A stretch of 64,000 bases of DNA from Rubrivivax sp. (GTDB taxonomy: Bacteria > Pseudomonadota > Gammaproteobacteria > Burkholderiales > Burkholderiaceae_C), in contig JAHECD010000012.1 in assembly GCA_024641945.1 (NCBI GenBank), positions 1 through 64,000 of the forward strand. The letters are read 5' to 3'. The position numbers were made by a program, and so were the translations under genes. Under the pieces are notes generated by a model. That model ran no database searches, was not told the origin of the DNA, and saw only the letters and a program-made list of their open reading frames with translations. How positions within the stretch are numbered: the stretch's first letter is position 1; each line of letters opens with the position of its first letter. Positions 27,751 to 37,035 of the stretch are shown piece by piece.

Positions 27751-28565
27751 AGATCGCTGCTGTTCAGATGGTGTCCACACCCGACGTGAGCCGCAACCTC
27801 GAAGCGGCTGCGCGGCTCGTCGCACGGGCTGCCGGCGACGGTGCGCAGCTCGTGGGGCTGCCCGAGAACTTCTGTTTCCTCGGCAGGCGCGACGTCGACA
27901 AGTTGGCGGTCGCGGAGATGCCCGGTGACGGCCCGATCCAGCGCGCGCTGTCCGAAGCGGCCCGCGCCCATGGTGTTTGGCTGGTCGGCGGCACGTTGCC
28001 GATGCGCATGGATCCGCTGGCCGACCGCGTGCGCAACACCTGTCTCGTCTTCGGGCCGGACGGCGCATTGGCGGCGCGCTACGACAAGATCCATCTGTTC
28101 GCCTTCGACAACGGACGCGAGAAGTACGACGAGGGCCGGGTGTTGGAGCACGGCAGCGAGCCGGTGAGTTTCCTGGCTGGCGCGCTGCGAGTGGGTTTGA
28201 GCGTTTGTTACGACGTGCGCTTTCCCGAGCTGTACCGGGCACTGGCTTTTGCGCCGGGCCAGCCGCCTTGCGACCTGATGTGCGTGCCTTCGGCGTTTAC
28301 GGTCCCGACCGGGCAGGCGCACTGGGAACTGCTGCTGCGCGCACGCGCGGTGGAGAACCAGTGCTACGTCATCGCGCCGGCGCAGGGTGGCGCCCACGAG
28401 AACGGCCGCCGTACCTGGGGCCACACGATGATCGTCGACCCCTGGGGCGACGTGCTCGCGCAGCACGAAGAAGGCGAGGGCATCGTCACGGCCACGATCG
28501 AGGCCGGTCGTCTGACGCAGGTGCGGGCTCAATTGCCGGCGCTCGCACACCGCCGTCTGGGCTGA
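27747..28565 (+). CDS. Carbon-nitrogen hydrolase (Nit-type omega/deaminated-glutathione amidase family)
   Basis: Cytosolic amidase of 272 aa in the nitrilase superfamily. The Glu-Lys-Cys triad is visible: E40 in GLPENFCFLG, Lys in RYDKIHLFAF and Cys in LSVCYDVRFPELYR. The Nit1-like sequence suggests hydrolysis of deaminated glutathione or a similar omega-amide. The start overlaps the yhdP stop as ATGA. In related genomes this pair is often followed by tldD; here an accessory region begins instead. Confidence 0.88.
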   Translation: MKIAAVQMVSTPDVSRNLEAAARLVARAAGDGAQLVGLPENFCFLGRRDVDKLAVAEMPGDGPIQRALSEAARAHGVWLVGGTLPMRMDPLADRVRNTCLVFGPDGALAARYDKIHLFAFDNGREKYDEGRVLEHGSEPVSFLAGALRVGLSVCYDVRFPELYRALAFAPGQPPCDLMCVPSAFTVPTGQAHWELLLRARAVENQCYVIAPAQGGAHENGRRTWGHTMIVDPWGDVLAQHEEGEGIVTATIEAGRLTQVRAQLPALAHRRLG

Positions 28566-28763
28566 GGGCGGGATGGACTCCCGGCGCCGTGATTACGCCG
28601 ATTTGTCGAAGAAAAAGGACCGCAATCGGGGGCTCTCCGGATGACCGATAAGATACCTTGGTACCGGCCTTGTTTCACCTGACATGGTATTCCGGCCTCG
28701 CTTTCACGGGGGTACGCTAGAACATGCGTGCTGGGCTAACGCACCGGACTTATCGGCAAGAAC
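28566..28763. other. Gene-free stretch after the amidase gene
   Basis: 198 bases between the amidase (plus) and the cytochrome c gene (minus), which converge here. No coding sequence, clear terminator or terminal repeat could be supported. Base composition falls toward that of the inserted cassette, so the boundary of acquired DNA probably lies here. Confidence 0.4.
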
Positions 28764-29078
28764 TCAGGGTGCCTCGACCGTCACTTTGACGGCGCTGAAC
28801 CACGCAGCGAGCTGGGCGATTTCCAAGTCCGTCAGTGGCTTGGCAATCATGTTCATGACCTCACTCTGCCGCTTTCCGCTCCGATAATTTTTCAACTGTT
28901 CGCTCAGATAGATGGCCTGTTGTCCAGCGAGGTGCGGAGCGTTTGGAAGTGTGGCTACACCATTGGGGCCGTGACATAGGGCGCAGGCTGCTGCTGCTTT
29001 GAGTCGACCTTCCGCCACATCGTCGGCAAAGCTACGGAACGCCGTGCACATCAAGATCAGAAAAAATAGGCGCTTCAT
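28764..29078 (-). CDS. Small c-type cytochrome (partner of sorbosone-dehydrogenase-like enzyme)
   Basis: Protein of 104 aa with a Sec signal peptide (MKRLFFLILMCTAFRSFA) and one haem site CALCHG; a distal Met (MNMIAKPL) is a candidate sixth ligand. It is a periplasmic class I cytochrome with the YLSEQLKNYRSGKR helix seen in short electron-transfer cytochromes. It lies downstream of a PQQ-type dehydrogenase on the same strand and probably takes its electrons. A homologous cytochrome with the same partner lies at 32281. Confidence 0.8.
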   Translation of the reverse strand: MKRLFFLILMCTAFRSFADDVAEGRLKAAAACALCHGPNGVATLPNAPHLAGQQAIYLSEQLKNYRSGKRQSEVMNMIAKPLTDLEIAQLAAWFSAVKVTVEAP

Positions 29079-29100
29079 GGTGAATCCGTAAAAATGAATC

Positions 29101-29156
29101 GGGGCCCCTTCAGGAGCCCCGCACTGAATACATGCACGGGCGCGTCGCCCGTGCAT
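29101..29156 (-). promoter_or_regulatory. Two hairpins between dehydrogenase and cytochrome genes
   Basis: A perfect 11-base stem (29132-29142 with 29146-29156, loop of 3) is followed on the minus strand by a second 9-base stem with one mismatch (29101-29109 with 29112-29120), and then by a T-rich run (complement of 29085-29096). Together they look like a partial terminator or mRNA-stabilising element that would lower cytochrome relative to dehydrogenase expression. Confidence 0.55.
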
Positions 29157-29165
29157 CGTTCAGAA

Positions 29166-30443
29166 TCAGTTGCCGGTGTAGCTGATTCGGTAGATGGCCC
29201 CAGCATAGTCGTCGGACACCAGGATGGAGCCGTCCGGCAAACTGGCCACGTCTACCGGACGAGCCAAGGCGCGTCCTGTGGTCTTGTCGAGGAAGCCGTC
29301 AGCGAACACTTCAGCCACGCCCGCATTGCCATCGGCCTTGATTGGCACGAAATTGATCAGATAGCCGCTGGGCGTGCTGCGGTTCCACGAACCGTGGGAG
29401 GCCACGAACAAACCGTTCTGGTACTTCGCAGGGAAAGCCTTGCCCGTGTAATGGGCCAAGCCGAGTTGCGCTTGGTGCGCTGGGAACTCCACTTGCGGGT
29501 AGATCGCTCCCGACGGTTCTTTCATGTCCTTCAGGTCAGTCGCTGCAGGGGAACCCGCGACCTTGAAGTGCCCGTTGTAATACGGGAAGCCGAAGTGTTC
29601 TCCCGCCTTGGTGAGTTTGTTCAACTCGCCCGGAGGGATATCGTCACCCAAGCCATCGACCTGATTGTCGGTTGTCCAGATATCGCCTTTGGGCCCGATC
29701 GAAATGCCGGCAGGGTTGCGCATGCCCTTGGAGAAAACCGTACGACCGGTCCCGTCCAGACCGTCGAAACGCAGTACACCACCAATACCCACTTGTTCAT
29801 ACAACGCGACTTTGTCTGCCGGCTGCACGTTGTACGGTTGACCCATTGTGACGAAGATCTTGCCGTCTTTGTCGACCTTGCAGACACGCCCGGTGTGGTT
29901 GAAAGATTGCTCTTCCACGGGGATCAATTTGCCTTCAGGCACGATGACGCCTACCGCGACGTCCGGGCCTTCGTAGAAATACTCGGCAGCCGGGAAATGC
30001 AGGAGGCGATTCGATTCAGCAACGACCAGGAAACCGTCCTTGGTGAAGCACACGCCATTGGGATTGCTGAACTTGATCGACGGCGCGAAGGCCTTGACCT
30101 CGGTGGCCGAATCTCCATTGTTGCGGTTCGTCACGGCCCAGACAGTGGTCTTGCGCGTGCCCACAAACAGCATGTTCGTGGAGGGGGCGACCGCCATGTA
30201 GCGCGCGTCAGGCACCACGGCGTACAGGTCGATCTTGAATCCGTCCGGCAGTTTGACCTTCTTCAGGTTGGCACGGATCGCATCCGCATTCTTGCCTTCC
30301 TGCGGGATCGTCGGAATCGTCATGTTGGTGGCGGTATTGCCCATACGCTGGAGCGTCGACAGGTTGGTGTCCTGTGCATGGGCCGCCGTTGCGACCAATG
30401 ATGCAACCGCGAGAGCGAGGGAAGTCAGCTTGATCTGTTTCAC
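29166..30443 (-). CDS. PQQ-dependent sugar/sorbosone dehydrogenase-like protein
   Basis: Periplasmic protein of 425 aa with a signal peptide (ending ATAAHA). The remainder is a six-bladed beta-propeller of the soluble glucose/sorbosone dehydrogenase family. Visible blade motifs include GVCFTKDGFLVVAES, SKGMRNPAGISIGPKGDIW, TTDNQVDGLGDDIPPGELN, ASHGSWNRSTPSGY and the closing ILVSDDYAGAIYRISY. It would oxidise an aldose or similar alcohol and pass electrons to the cytochrome encoded next. A hand count of one 60-base sample gave about 58% GC, lower than neighbouring genes, suggesting acquisition. Confidence 0.85.
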   Translation of the reverse strand: MKQIKLTSLALAVASLVATAAHAQDTNLSTLQRMGNTATNMTIPTIPQEGKNADAIRANLKKVKLPDGFKIDLYAVVPDARYMAVAPSTNMLFVGTRKTTVWAVTNRNNGDSATEVKAFAPSIKFSNPNGVCFTKDGFLVVAESNRLLHFPAAEYFYEGPDVAVGVIVPEGKLIPVEEQSFNHTGRVCKVDKDGKIFVTMGQPYNVQPADKVALYEQVGIGGVLRFDGLDGTGRTVFSKGMRNPAGISIGPKGDIWTTDNQVDGLGDDIPPGELNKLTKAGEHFGFPYYNGHFKVAGSPAATDLKDMKEPSGAIYPQVEFPAHQAQLGLAHYTGKAFPAKYQNGLFVASHGSWNRSTPSGYLINFVPIKADGNAGVAEVFADGFLDKTTGRALARPVDVASLPDGSILVSDDYAGAIYRISYTGN

Positions 30444-31129
30444 GAGTGTCCTTTTCGTATCTTTTGATGATGGTGGTCGGGCTAGATTTACGATGACGTT
30501 GAAGGGGTGTTGCGAGATGACAACGATGGCCTCTTTCGGCGGGCATCAGCGACAGCGCTGAGTTCCATTGCCGCAAGTGGGCCGAACAACTAAGGAACGT
30601 TGTGGCAACGCGTGGTTGCCCCCACGAGTTCTCAACTGAGCCGGGCCTATCGCCAAGCGTTGATGTCGCCAGCGTGATCAACGTGGCTTCCAGGTGACGT
30701 TTGAAGTTTGCACGTGCGAAATTGCCGATAAATCAGGTTTATCCCGGTGTTCACAGGGCCTCGCGTACAAATACAAATCAAACCATGTCAGGGTGACGAC
30801 GCTGCGCTGTGTTTGCCGTGCGCGGCCTGAACACTGGAGGTCCCGCGACCTGTCTTGCGTGACATCACGCCGTACCGTCGGCCACGCCTGGTTGGCATAG
30901 CGGTCGGCCGCATGCGGAATCTTCTCCAGCGCCGACACACGGAAGTGTTGGTCCTGGCCCAGCATTTGCCCGACGTCGCCCATCTGGAACATCAACGACT
31001 CGAGCACTTCGTAGTCAGCCCTGCAATTCGTCCACATCCCGCATGGGCACTGGCCTTCCGGCGTGAATCTTGCTCTCGTTGCCCCTTGAATTCGATACCC
31101 CGCAAGGCCGATTTCTGAGGGAATTGACG
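30444..31129. other. Intergenic stretch between dehydrogenase gene and transposase remnant
   Basis: About 690 bases with mixed composition. The first part is the leader of the minus-strand dehydrogenase gene. A minus-strand frame covering 30850-31040 reads like protein (for example VLESLMFQMGDVGQML), but I cannot assign it and it has no clean start. No other gene is supported. The stretch may contain debris from the insertion that brought the transposase. Confidence 0.4.
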
Positions 31130-31519
31130 ATGAGCAGGCCGGACTTTTCCGCGTCCCCCCTGCTTGTGATCGATCCGGGGCATCCACTGGCTGTGCTGTC
31201 CAGGCGGTTGCCGCGGGCCTCACTCGAAGCGGCGGTGGCGCCGAAGCTGGCGCGCGACGCCCGACCTGCCAAGCAACTCAGCGGTGAGGACTTGGCCGGT
31301 CGCTTTGAAGGTGAATTCGGGGGCGGCATCAGCCCGGCGGGTCGCCTGCGCATGCCCGTGCGCCTGATGTTCAGCCTGCACTGTCTGAAGAACAGCTTCA
31401 ACCTCAGCGACGAGGAACTCGTCGAGCGCTGGGCTAAGAACGTCCAGTGGAAGTTCGTCAGCGGCATGGACTACGACGAGCCGCGCCTGCCCCGCCACCC
31501 CACTCAGATCGGCCGCTTC
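31130..31519 (+). pseudogene. IS5-family-like transposase remnant (N-terminal part)
   Basis: About 130 residues from MSRPDFSASPLLVID match the N-terminus of IS5-group transposases: DPGHPLAVLSRRLPRASLEA, GRLRMPVRLMFSLHCLKNSF, LSDEELVERWAKNVQWKF, then LPRHPTQIGRF. Right after RF, where the transposase should continue, the sequence switches to a dehydrogenase fragment in another frame. The DDE catalytic domain is missing, so the element is dead and marks a deletion or recombination junction. Confidence 0.75.
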
Positions 31520-31521
31520 AG

Positions 31522-32214
31522 GCACGGGTCTACATCGCGCGCGGGCAGCCGTTCGACGTCACCCCGCCTGAAAAGTCCGACGTCGACCGTAAGGTGGGCA
31601 TCGGCGGCGGCGTCAGCTTCAACCGCGATGGCGGCGACCGCCGTGTCGAGGTGACAGGCGTCCGCAATTCGTCGGGCCTGGCCTTCAACCCGCAGGACAA
31701 GAGCCTGTGGTTCACCGACAACCACGTCGACGGCATGGGTGACGAGACGCCTCCGGGCGAGCTCAACCGCATCCCGAAGCCGGGCATGTGGTTCGGCCAC
31801 CCGTATTACGGCGGCGGCCAGGTGCGCACCGACGAGTACCAGGGCAAGCCTATCCCGAAGGAAATGGCTGACGTCTACGTCAAGCCGCAGGTGGAGATGG
31901 TGGCCCACGCGGCCGACCTGGGCATGATGTTCTATTCGGGCAAGATGTTCCCCGCCAAGTACCAGAACGCTATCTTCAGCGCCCAGCACGGCTCGTGGAA
32001 TGCGGTCAAGCCGCGCGGTGCGCGGGTCATGGTGACCTACCTCGATGACAAAGGCATGGCCACGAAGACCGAGCCGTTTGCCGAGGGCTGGATGAACGCC
32101 GACGGCGTGTACACCGGCCGGCCGGTCGACGTGCAGCAGTATGTCGACGGGTCGATCGTCGTGTCCGACGACAAGGCGGGCGCGATCTACCGCATCTCTT
32201 ACCAAGGCAAGTAG
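31522..32214 (+). pseudogene. C-terminal fragment of a second sorbosone-dehydrogenase-like gene
   Basis: About 230 residues beginning ARVYIARGQPFDVTPPEK align with the C-terminal 55% of the intact enzyme at 29166: VGIGGGVSFN, LWFTDNHVDGMGDETPPGEL, FSAQHGSWNAVKPRG and the closing VVSDDKAGAIYRISYQGK. The signal peptide and first blades are absent, replaced by the transposase remnant. It could only be translated from a start in junction sequence (for example 31447) and would lack export, so I call it a pseudogene. Confidence 0.7.
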
Positions 32215-32280
32215 ACCCAGCGTGGGTCGGCAACGGGTCGGGCCTCCTGCCCGGCCCGTTTCAATATGGGCGACCAGACG

Positions 32281-32619
32281 ATGTTCTCCCTCTACAAGAC
32301 AGGCTTGGCTGCGCTGGGGCTCGCAGCGTCGGACCTCGTCATGCCGGCCGCGGCAGGCGACCTCGTGGCCGGTCGCGTCAAGGCCGGGGCGAAGTGCAGC
32401 AACTGCCACGGCCTGGATGGCATGGCGCCGATGGCCGGAGCGGCCAAGCTGGGTGGGCAGAAGAAGGAGTACCTGCGCGAGCGGCTGCGCAACTTCCGCT
32501 CGGGCAGCCGCCAGAACCCGCAGATGACGTTCATCGCCAAACCACTCGCGGACGCCGACATCGATGATCTTTCCGAGTGGTACTCGGCGATCAAGGTCGC
32601 GGTCGAGATTCCCAAGTGA
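32281..32619 (+). CDS. Small c-type cytochrome, second copy
   Basis: Protein of 112 aa with a signal peptide (MFSLYKTGLAALGLAASDL...) and haem motif CSNCHG; MTFIAKPLAD provides a possible Met ligand. It is clearly related to the cytochrome at 28764 (shared YLRERLRNFRSGSRQNPQM-type helix and a C-terminal SAIKVAVE). An upstream ATG at 32266 is an alternative start. With its dehydrogenase partner truncated, its present role is doubtful. Confidence 0.75.
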   Translation: MFSLYKTGLAALGLAASDLVMPAAAGDLVAGRVKAGAKCSNCHGLDGMAPMAGAAKLGGQKKEYLRERLRNFRSGSRQNPQMTFIAKPLADADIDDLSEWYSAIKVAVEIPK

Positions 32620-32990
32620 GCCTGGCGCCCGGAACGCGCCGGGCTTCCGATCGGGTGCCTGCGCCATGGCGCGGCAGGTTCCGAAGGCGCGTCCGGCACA
32701 CGAGAGCTGGACGTCATGTCCAGCCGCGTTCGGAGTCTGGGGCCGGACTGCGGGTCCCCCCGCCGGCGAGCGGCGATCGATGGCGAGGACGCGGATCGCA
32801 AGTTGACCCGCGTGGCCCTGCGGCTGCTGGTGCTGGGCGTGGCGGCGCCATGGAAATTTTCGGGATGCGTCCCCGGTGCGCGAGCTCATGCAGGACCGGA
32901 CTGTGCAGGACATGCGGCCACGGGTGTTGTGCGGTCCGGCAGCGACGCCGTGGCGCTCTGCCGATGGACCGGCTGCAGCTTCGCGACCCC
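32620..32990. other. Gene-free stretch
   Basis: About 370 GC-rich bases between the second cytochrome gene and the sugar kinase, which converge. Open frames here are arginine-rich and carry no recognisable motif. I see no terminator or repeat. Confidence 0.4.
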
Positions 32991-33914
32991 TCACCCCAGT
33001 TCGGCACGCCGAGGCAGGTCCGCCCCGCGCCGCGAGCAGGTGATCGCCGCCGCACGTGCAGCGAAGTCGACCACCTCATGCAACGCCGTCTCGCCCAGCG
33101 TGCGCAGTGCCTTGGGCGCGAGCAGGCCCCGCTCGGCGAGTGCGGTGAGCATGGCGGCCTGGAACGTATCGCCCGCGCCCACGGTGTCGACCACGTTCAC
33201 CTTGACCGGCGCGGCCACCACGTGGCTTGCGGCGGTCCAGGCCCACGCACCCTCGCCGCCGCGCGTGACCACGACGAGGCTCACGCCCTGCTCGATCCAC
33301 GCGGTGGCGAGCTGGCCGGCATCGACGCCGGGAAAGAGCAGCGACAGGTCCTCGTCGCTCAGCTTCAGCAGGTGGGTGCGCGGCAGCATCCATGCAAGCG
33401 TCTCGTGCCAGCGCTTCAGGTCGGGCTCCACGTTCAGCCGGATATTCGGGTCGTAGGCGATGACGGCGCGCTGGCGCTCGCGCTCCACCAGCGCGCGCTG
33501 CGTAGACGCCACCGGCTCCACCACCATGGCGTACGAACCGAACTGGTACGCCTCGGCCGCCGGCACCAGATCGAGTGCCGCCAGCGGCAACCGACGGTCG
33601 GCCGCGCCGTCGCCATAGAACGCGTAGTTGGGCACGCCGTGGGCATCCAGGCCCACCAGCCCGAGCGTGGACGGCGCGTCGACCCGCACCGTGCAGCCAC
33701 TGTCGATGCCCTCGGTCGTTATGGCCTTGAGCAGCCTGTCGCCCAGGAATCCACTCGACAGCGCGCCGAAGAAGGCCACCGGCTGCGCCAGCCGCGCCAG
33801 CCCGATGGCGACGTTCAGCGGCGAGCCGCCGATGCGCGCGTCGAGCATCACGCCGGTGGGCGTCTCGCCCGTTGCAAAAACGTCCATCAGGGCTTCACCG
33901 CTCACCACGATCAT
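32991..33914 (-). CDS. PfkB-family sugar kinase (fructokinase-like)
   Basis: Cytosolic kinase of 307 aa. PfkB signatures are visible: the N-terminal glycine pair in ARIGGSPLNVAIGLARL and the anion hole/catalytic base in VDTVGAGDTFQAAM, with the Asp as base. It is divergent from a fructose-type ABC transporter operon and shares its operator region, which suggests it phosphorylates the imported sugar (fructose, or possibly another ketose). Substrate specificity is inferred from context. Confidence 0.85.
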   Translation of the reverse strand: MIVVSGEALMDVFATGETPTGVMLDARIGGSPLNVAIGLARLAQPVAFFGALSSGFLGDRLLKAITTEGIDSGCTVRVDAPSTLGLVGLDAHGVPNYAFYGDGAADRRLPLAALDLVPAAEAYQFGSYAMVVEPVASTQRALVERERQRAVIAYDPNIRLNVEPDLKRWHETLAWMLPRTHLLKLSDEDLSLLFPGVDAGQLATAWIEQGVSLVVVTRGGEGAWAWTAASHVVAAPVKVNVVDTVGAGDTFQAAMLTALAERGLLAPKALRTLGETALHEVVDFAARAAAITCSRRGADLPRRAELG

Positions 33915-33996
33915 CTTGGGCCTCCATCATTGGCGCAAGCCGCGCCGCGGATGCAAGCATGGCCGGCATCGAGTGAAAAAAACATGGGGAAAACCA

Positions 33997-34017
33997 TTAA
34001 TCAATCCACTTGATTTA
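33997..34017. promoter_or_regulatory. Operator dyad in divergent kinase/ABC-transporter promoter
   Basis: TTAATCAA (33997-34004) and TTGATTTA (34010-34017) form an inverted repeat with 7 of 8 bases paired around TCCAC, inside an AT-rich island in otherwise GC-rich DNA. TTGATT at 34010 with CACAAT at 34033 (17-base spacing) makes a plausible plus-strand promoter, so a bound repressor would cover the -35. The likely binder is the ROK regulator encoded at 37505. Confidence 0.6.
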
Positions 34018-34102
34018 TTAAAAGGCGTTTTGCACAATTCGATCCATGCCAACCCGCTGCACATGGTGTGCGGCACCAACCACCCGCCAGAGGAGACATT
34101 CG

Positions 34103-35101
34103 ATGTTCAAGAAGACCCCATTCGCCGCCGCCGCCCTGATGCTGGCCGTCGGCACCTCGTTCGCCGCCGGCGAGCCGGTCATCGGCCTGATCACCAAGAC
34201 CGAAACCAACCCCTTCTTCGTGAAGATGAAGGAAGGCGCCTCCGCCGCCGCCAAGGCCAAGGGCGCCAAGCTGCTCTCCGGCGCCGGCAAGACCGATGGC
34301 GACAACGCCGGCCAAGTGACCGCGATGGAGAACATGATCGCTGCCGGTGCCAAGACCATCCTGATCACGCCGAGCGACTCGAAGGCGATCATTCCGTCGA
34401 TCAAGAAGGCGCAGGAGAAGGGCGTGATGATCATCGCGCTGGACAGCCCGACGGACCCGGCTGATGCCACCGACGCGCTGTTCGCCACCGACAACTACAA
34501 GGCCGGCGTGCTGATCGGCCAATACGCCAAGGCCGCGCTCGGCGGCAAGCCCGCCAAGATCGTCACACTCGACCTGTTCCCCGGCCACCCGGTCGGTGCA
34601 CAGCGCCACAACGGCTTCCTCAAGGGCTTCGGCCTGACCGCGCCGGACGCCAAGAGCAACGAACTCGGCACCGACGCCGCCGTCGTCTGCATGGCCGACA
34701 GCTTCGGCGACCGCGCCAAGGGCCAGACCGCGATGGAGAACTGCCTGCAGAAGGCGCCCGACGTGAATATCGTCTACACGATCAACGAACCCGCCGCCGC
34801 CGGTGCCTACAACGCGCTCAAGCGTGCCGGCAAGGAGAAGGGCGTGATCATCGTCTCGGTCGACGGCGGCTGCGAGGGCATCGAGAACGTCGGCAAGGGT
34901 GTGATCGCCGCCACCAGCCAGCAATATCCGCTGAAGATGGCCTCGATGGGCGTCGAGGCCGGCGTCGAGTACGCCAAGAGCGGCAAGAAGGTCAGCGGCT
35001 ACACCGACACGGGCGTGACCCTGATCGCCGCCAAGGCGGTGGCCGGTGTCGACAGCAAGGACGTCAAGACCGGCACCTCGCTGTGCTGGGGCAAGAAGTA
35101 A
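34103..35101 (+). CDS. frcB: Sugar ABC transporter periplasmic binding protein (FrcB-like)
   Basis: Protein of 332 aa with a signal peptide (MFKKTPFAAAALMLAVGTSFA) and the periplasmic-binding-protein type I fold: VIGLITKTETNPFFVKMKEG, AAGAKTILITPSDSKAI, IALDSPTDPADATDALFATDN and the late IIVSVDGGCEGIENV. The start is supported by the GAGGAG site 10 bases upstream. Close similarity of pattern to the fructose/mannose/ribose receptor FrcB guides the name. It binds the sugar and presents it to the permease encoded next. Confidence 0.87.
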   Translation: MFKKTPFAAAALMLAVGTSFAAGEPVIGLITKTETNPFFVKMKEGASAAAKAKGAKLLSGAGKTDGDNAGQVTAMENMIAAGAKTILITPSDSKAIIPSIKKAQEKGVMIIALDSPTDPADATDALFATDNYKAGVLIGQYAKAALGGKPAKIVTLDLFPGHPVGAQRHNGFLKGFGLTAPDAKSNELGTDAAVVCMADSFGDRAKGQTAMENCLQKAPDVNIVYTINEPAAAGAYNALKRAGKEKGVIIVSVDGGCEGIENVGKGVIAATSQQYPLKMASMGVEAGVEYAKSGKKVSGYTDTGVTLIAAKAVAGVDSKDVKTGTSLCWGKK

Positions 35102-35117
35102 GACCAATGCCGTAGAC

Positions 35118-35145
35118 GCGGGTGCCTGCCCGTCGAGGCACCCGC
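35118..35145 (+). promoter_or_regulatory. Intergenic hairpin after binding-protein gene
   Basis: A perfect 10-base stem (35118-35127 with 35136-35145, 8-base loop) lies in the 104-base gap between the binding-protein and permease genes and has no T-run. Such hairpins commonly protect the upstream mRNA segment, giving excess binding protein. Confidence 0.55.
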
Positions 35146-35205
35146 TCGAAGCCGGGGCGCGATGCGTCCCGGTCCTTGTGACCCCGAGCCCGAGGAGCGC
35201 ACCGC

Positions 35206-36165
35206 ATGGACAACCTCAAGAGCAAGTTGCCGCCCATCGGCCAGCTTGGCCCCTTTATCGCGCTGGTCATCGCCTGCACATTCTTCGCCTTCACGACCGA
35301 GCGTTTCTTCAGCGCTCAGAACCTGTCGCTGATCCTGGCGCAGGTCATGGTGGTCGGCGTGATCGCCATCGGACAGACGCTGATCATCCTGACCGCCGGC
35401 ATCGACCTGAGCTGCGGGATGATCATGGCGCTGGGCAGTATCGTGATGACCAAGTTTGCGGCCGACTTCGGGCTGCCGTGGCCAATCGCGGTGGCGTGCG
35501 GCATCGCCGTGACCGCGCTGTTCGGTTTGCTCAACGGGCTGCTCGTTACACGCGTCAAATTGCCGCCGTTCATCGTCACGCTGGGCATGTTCAACATCGC
35601 CTTCGCGATCACGCAGCTGTACTCCGCGGCGCAGACGGTGACCGATATTCCCGAGGGAATGATCTGGCTCGGCAACACCTTTGGCTTGGGTGGCGCCAGG
35701 GTCTCCTACGGCGTGGTGCTGATGATCCTTCTGTACCTCGGGATGTGGTTCTGGCTTCGCGAAACAGGCGCCGGTCGCCACGTCTACGCCGTCGGCAACA
35801 ACCCCGAAGCCACCCGGCTGGTCGGCATCCCGACGGAGCGTGTGCTGCTCGGCGTGTACGTACTCTCCGGCGTGTTCTACGGCATCGCGTCGCTGTTGTC
35901 GGTGGCACGTACCGGTGTCGGCGACCCCAACGCCGGCCAGACCGAAGCACTGGACGCGATCACTGCGGTCGTGCTCGGAGGCACCAGCCTGTTCGGCGGG
36001 CGGGGAATCATCCTCGGCTCCCTGGCGGGCGCGGTCGTTGTCGGCGTTCTGCGCAACGGGCTGACGCTGATGGGCGTGTCCTCCGTATACCAGGTCCTAG
36101 TGACCGGCATTCTGGTCATCCTGGCGGTGACCGTTGACCAAATGTCGCGCAAGGCTGCGCGCTGA
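35206..36165 (+). CDS. frcC: Sugar ABC transporter permease (FrcC-like)
   Basis: Inner-membrane permease of 319 aa with eight to ten hydrophobic segments. Ribose/fructose-type permease motifs are TAGIDLSCGMIMALGSIV near residue 70, VGNNPEATRLVGIPTERVLLGVYVLSG (cited in part) and GGTSLFGGRGIILGSLAGA near 265. It follows the receptor gene and precedes the ATPase gene by 17 bases, giving the standard B-C-A order of frc loci. Confidence 0.9.
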   Translation: MDNLKSKLPPIGQLGPFIALVIACTFFAFTTERFFSAQNLSLILAQVMVVGVIAIGQTLIILTAGIDLSCGMIMALGSIVMTKFAADFGLPWPIAVACGIAVTALFGLLNGLLVTRVKLPPFIVTLGMFNIAFAITQLYSAAQTVTDIPEGMIWLGNTFGLGGARVSYGVVLMILLYLGMWFWLRETGAGRHVYAVGNNPEATRLVGIPTERVLLGVYVLSGVFYGIASLLSVARTGVGDPNAGQTEALDAITAVVLGGTSLFGGRGIILGSLAGAVVVGVLRNGLTLMGVSSVYQVLVTGILVILAVTVDQMSRKAAR

Positions 36166-36182
36166 CACCTGGAGGCAATGAC

Positions 36183-36971
<789 letters not shown>

Positions 36972-36984
36972 GCCATGGCCTGTG

Positions 36985-37007
36985 CCGGGCCGCCGCGGGC
37001 GGCCCGG
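36985..37007 (+). promoter_or_regulatory. Strong hairpin between ATPase gene and FucU-like gene
   Basis: A 10-base perfect GC stem (36985-36994 with 36998-37007) with a 3-base loop and no T-run lies in the 64-base gap. It probably partitions or stabilises the polycistronic transcript. Confidence 0.5.
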
Positions 37008-37035
37008 TGCGTGGCCGACTGACGACGGAGTTCCC

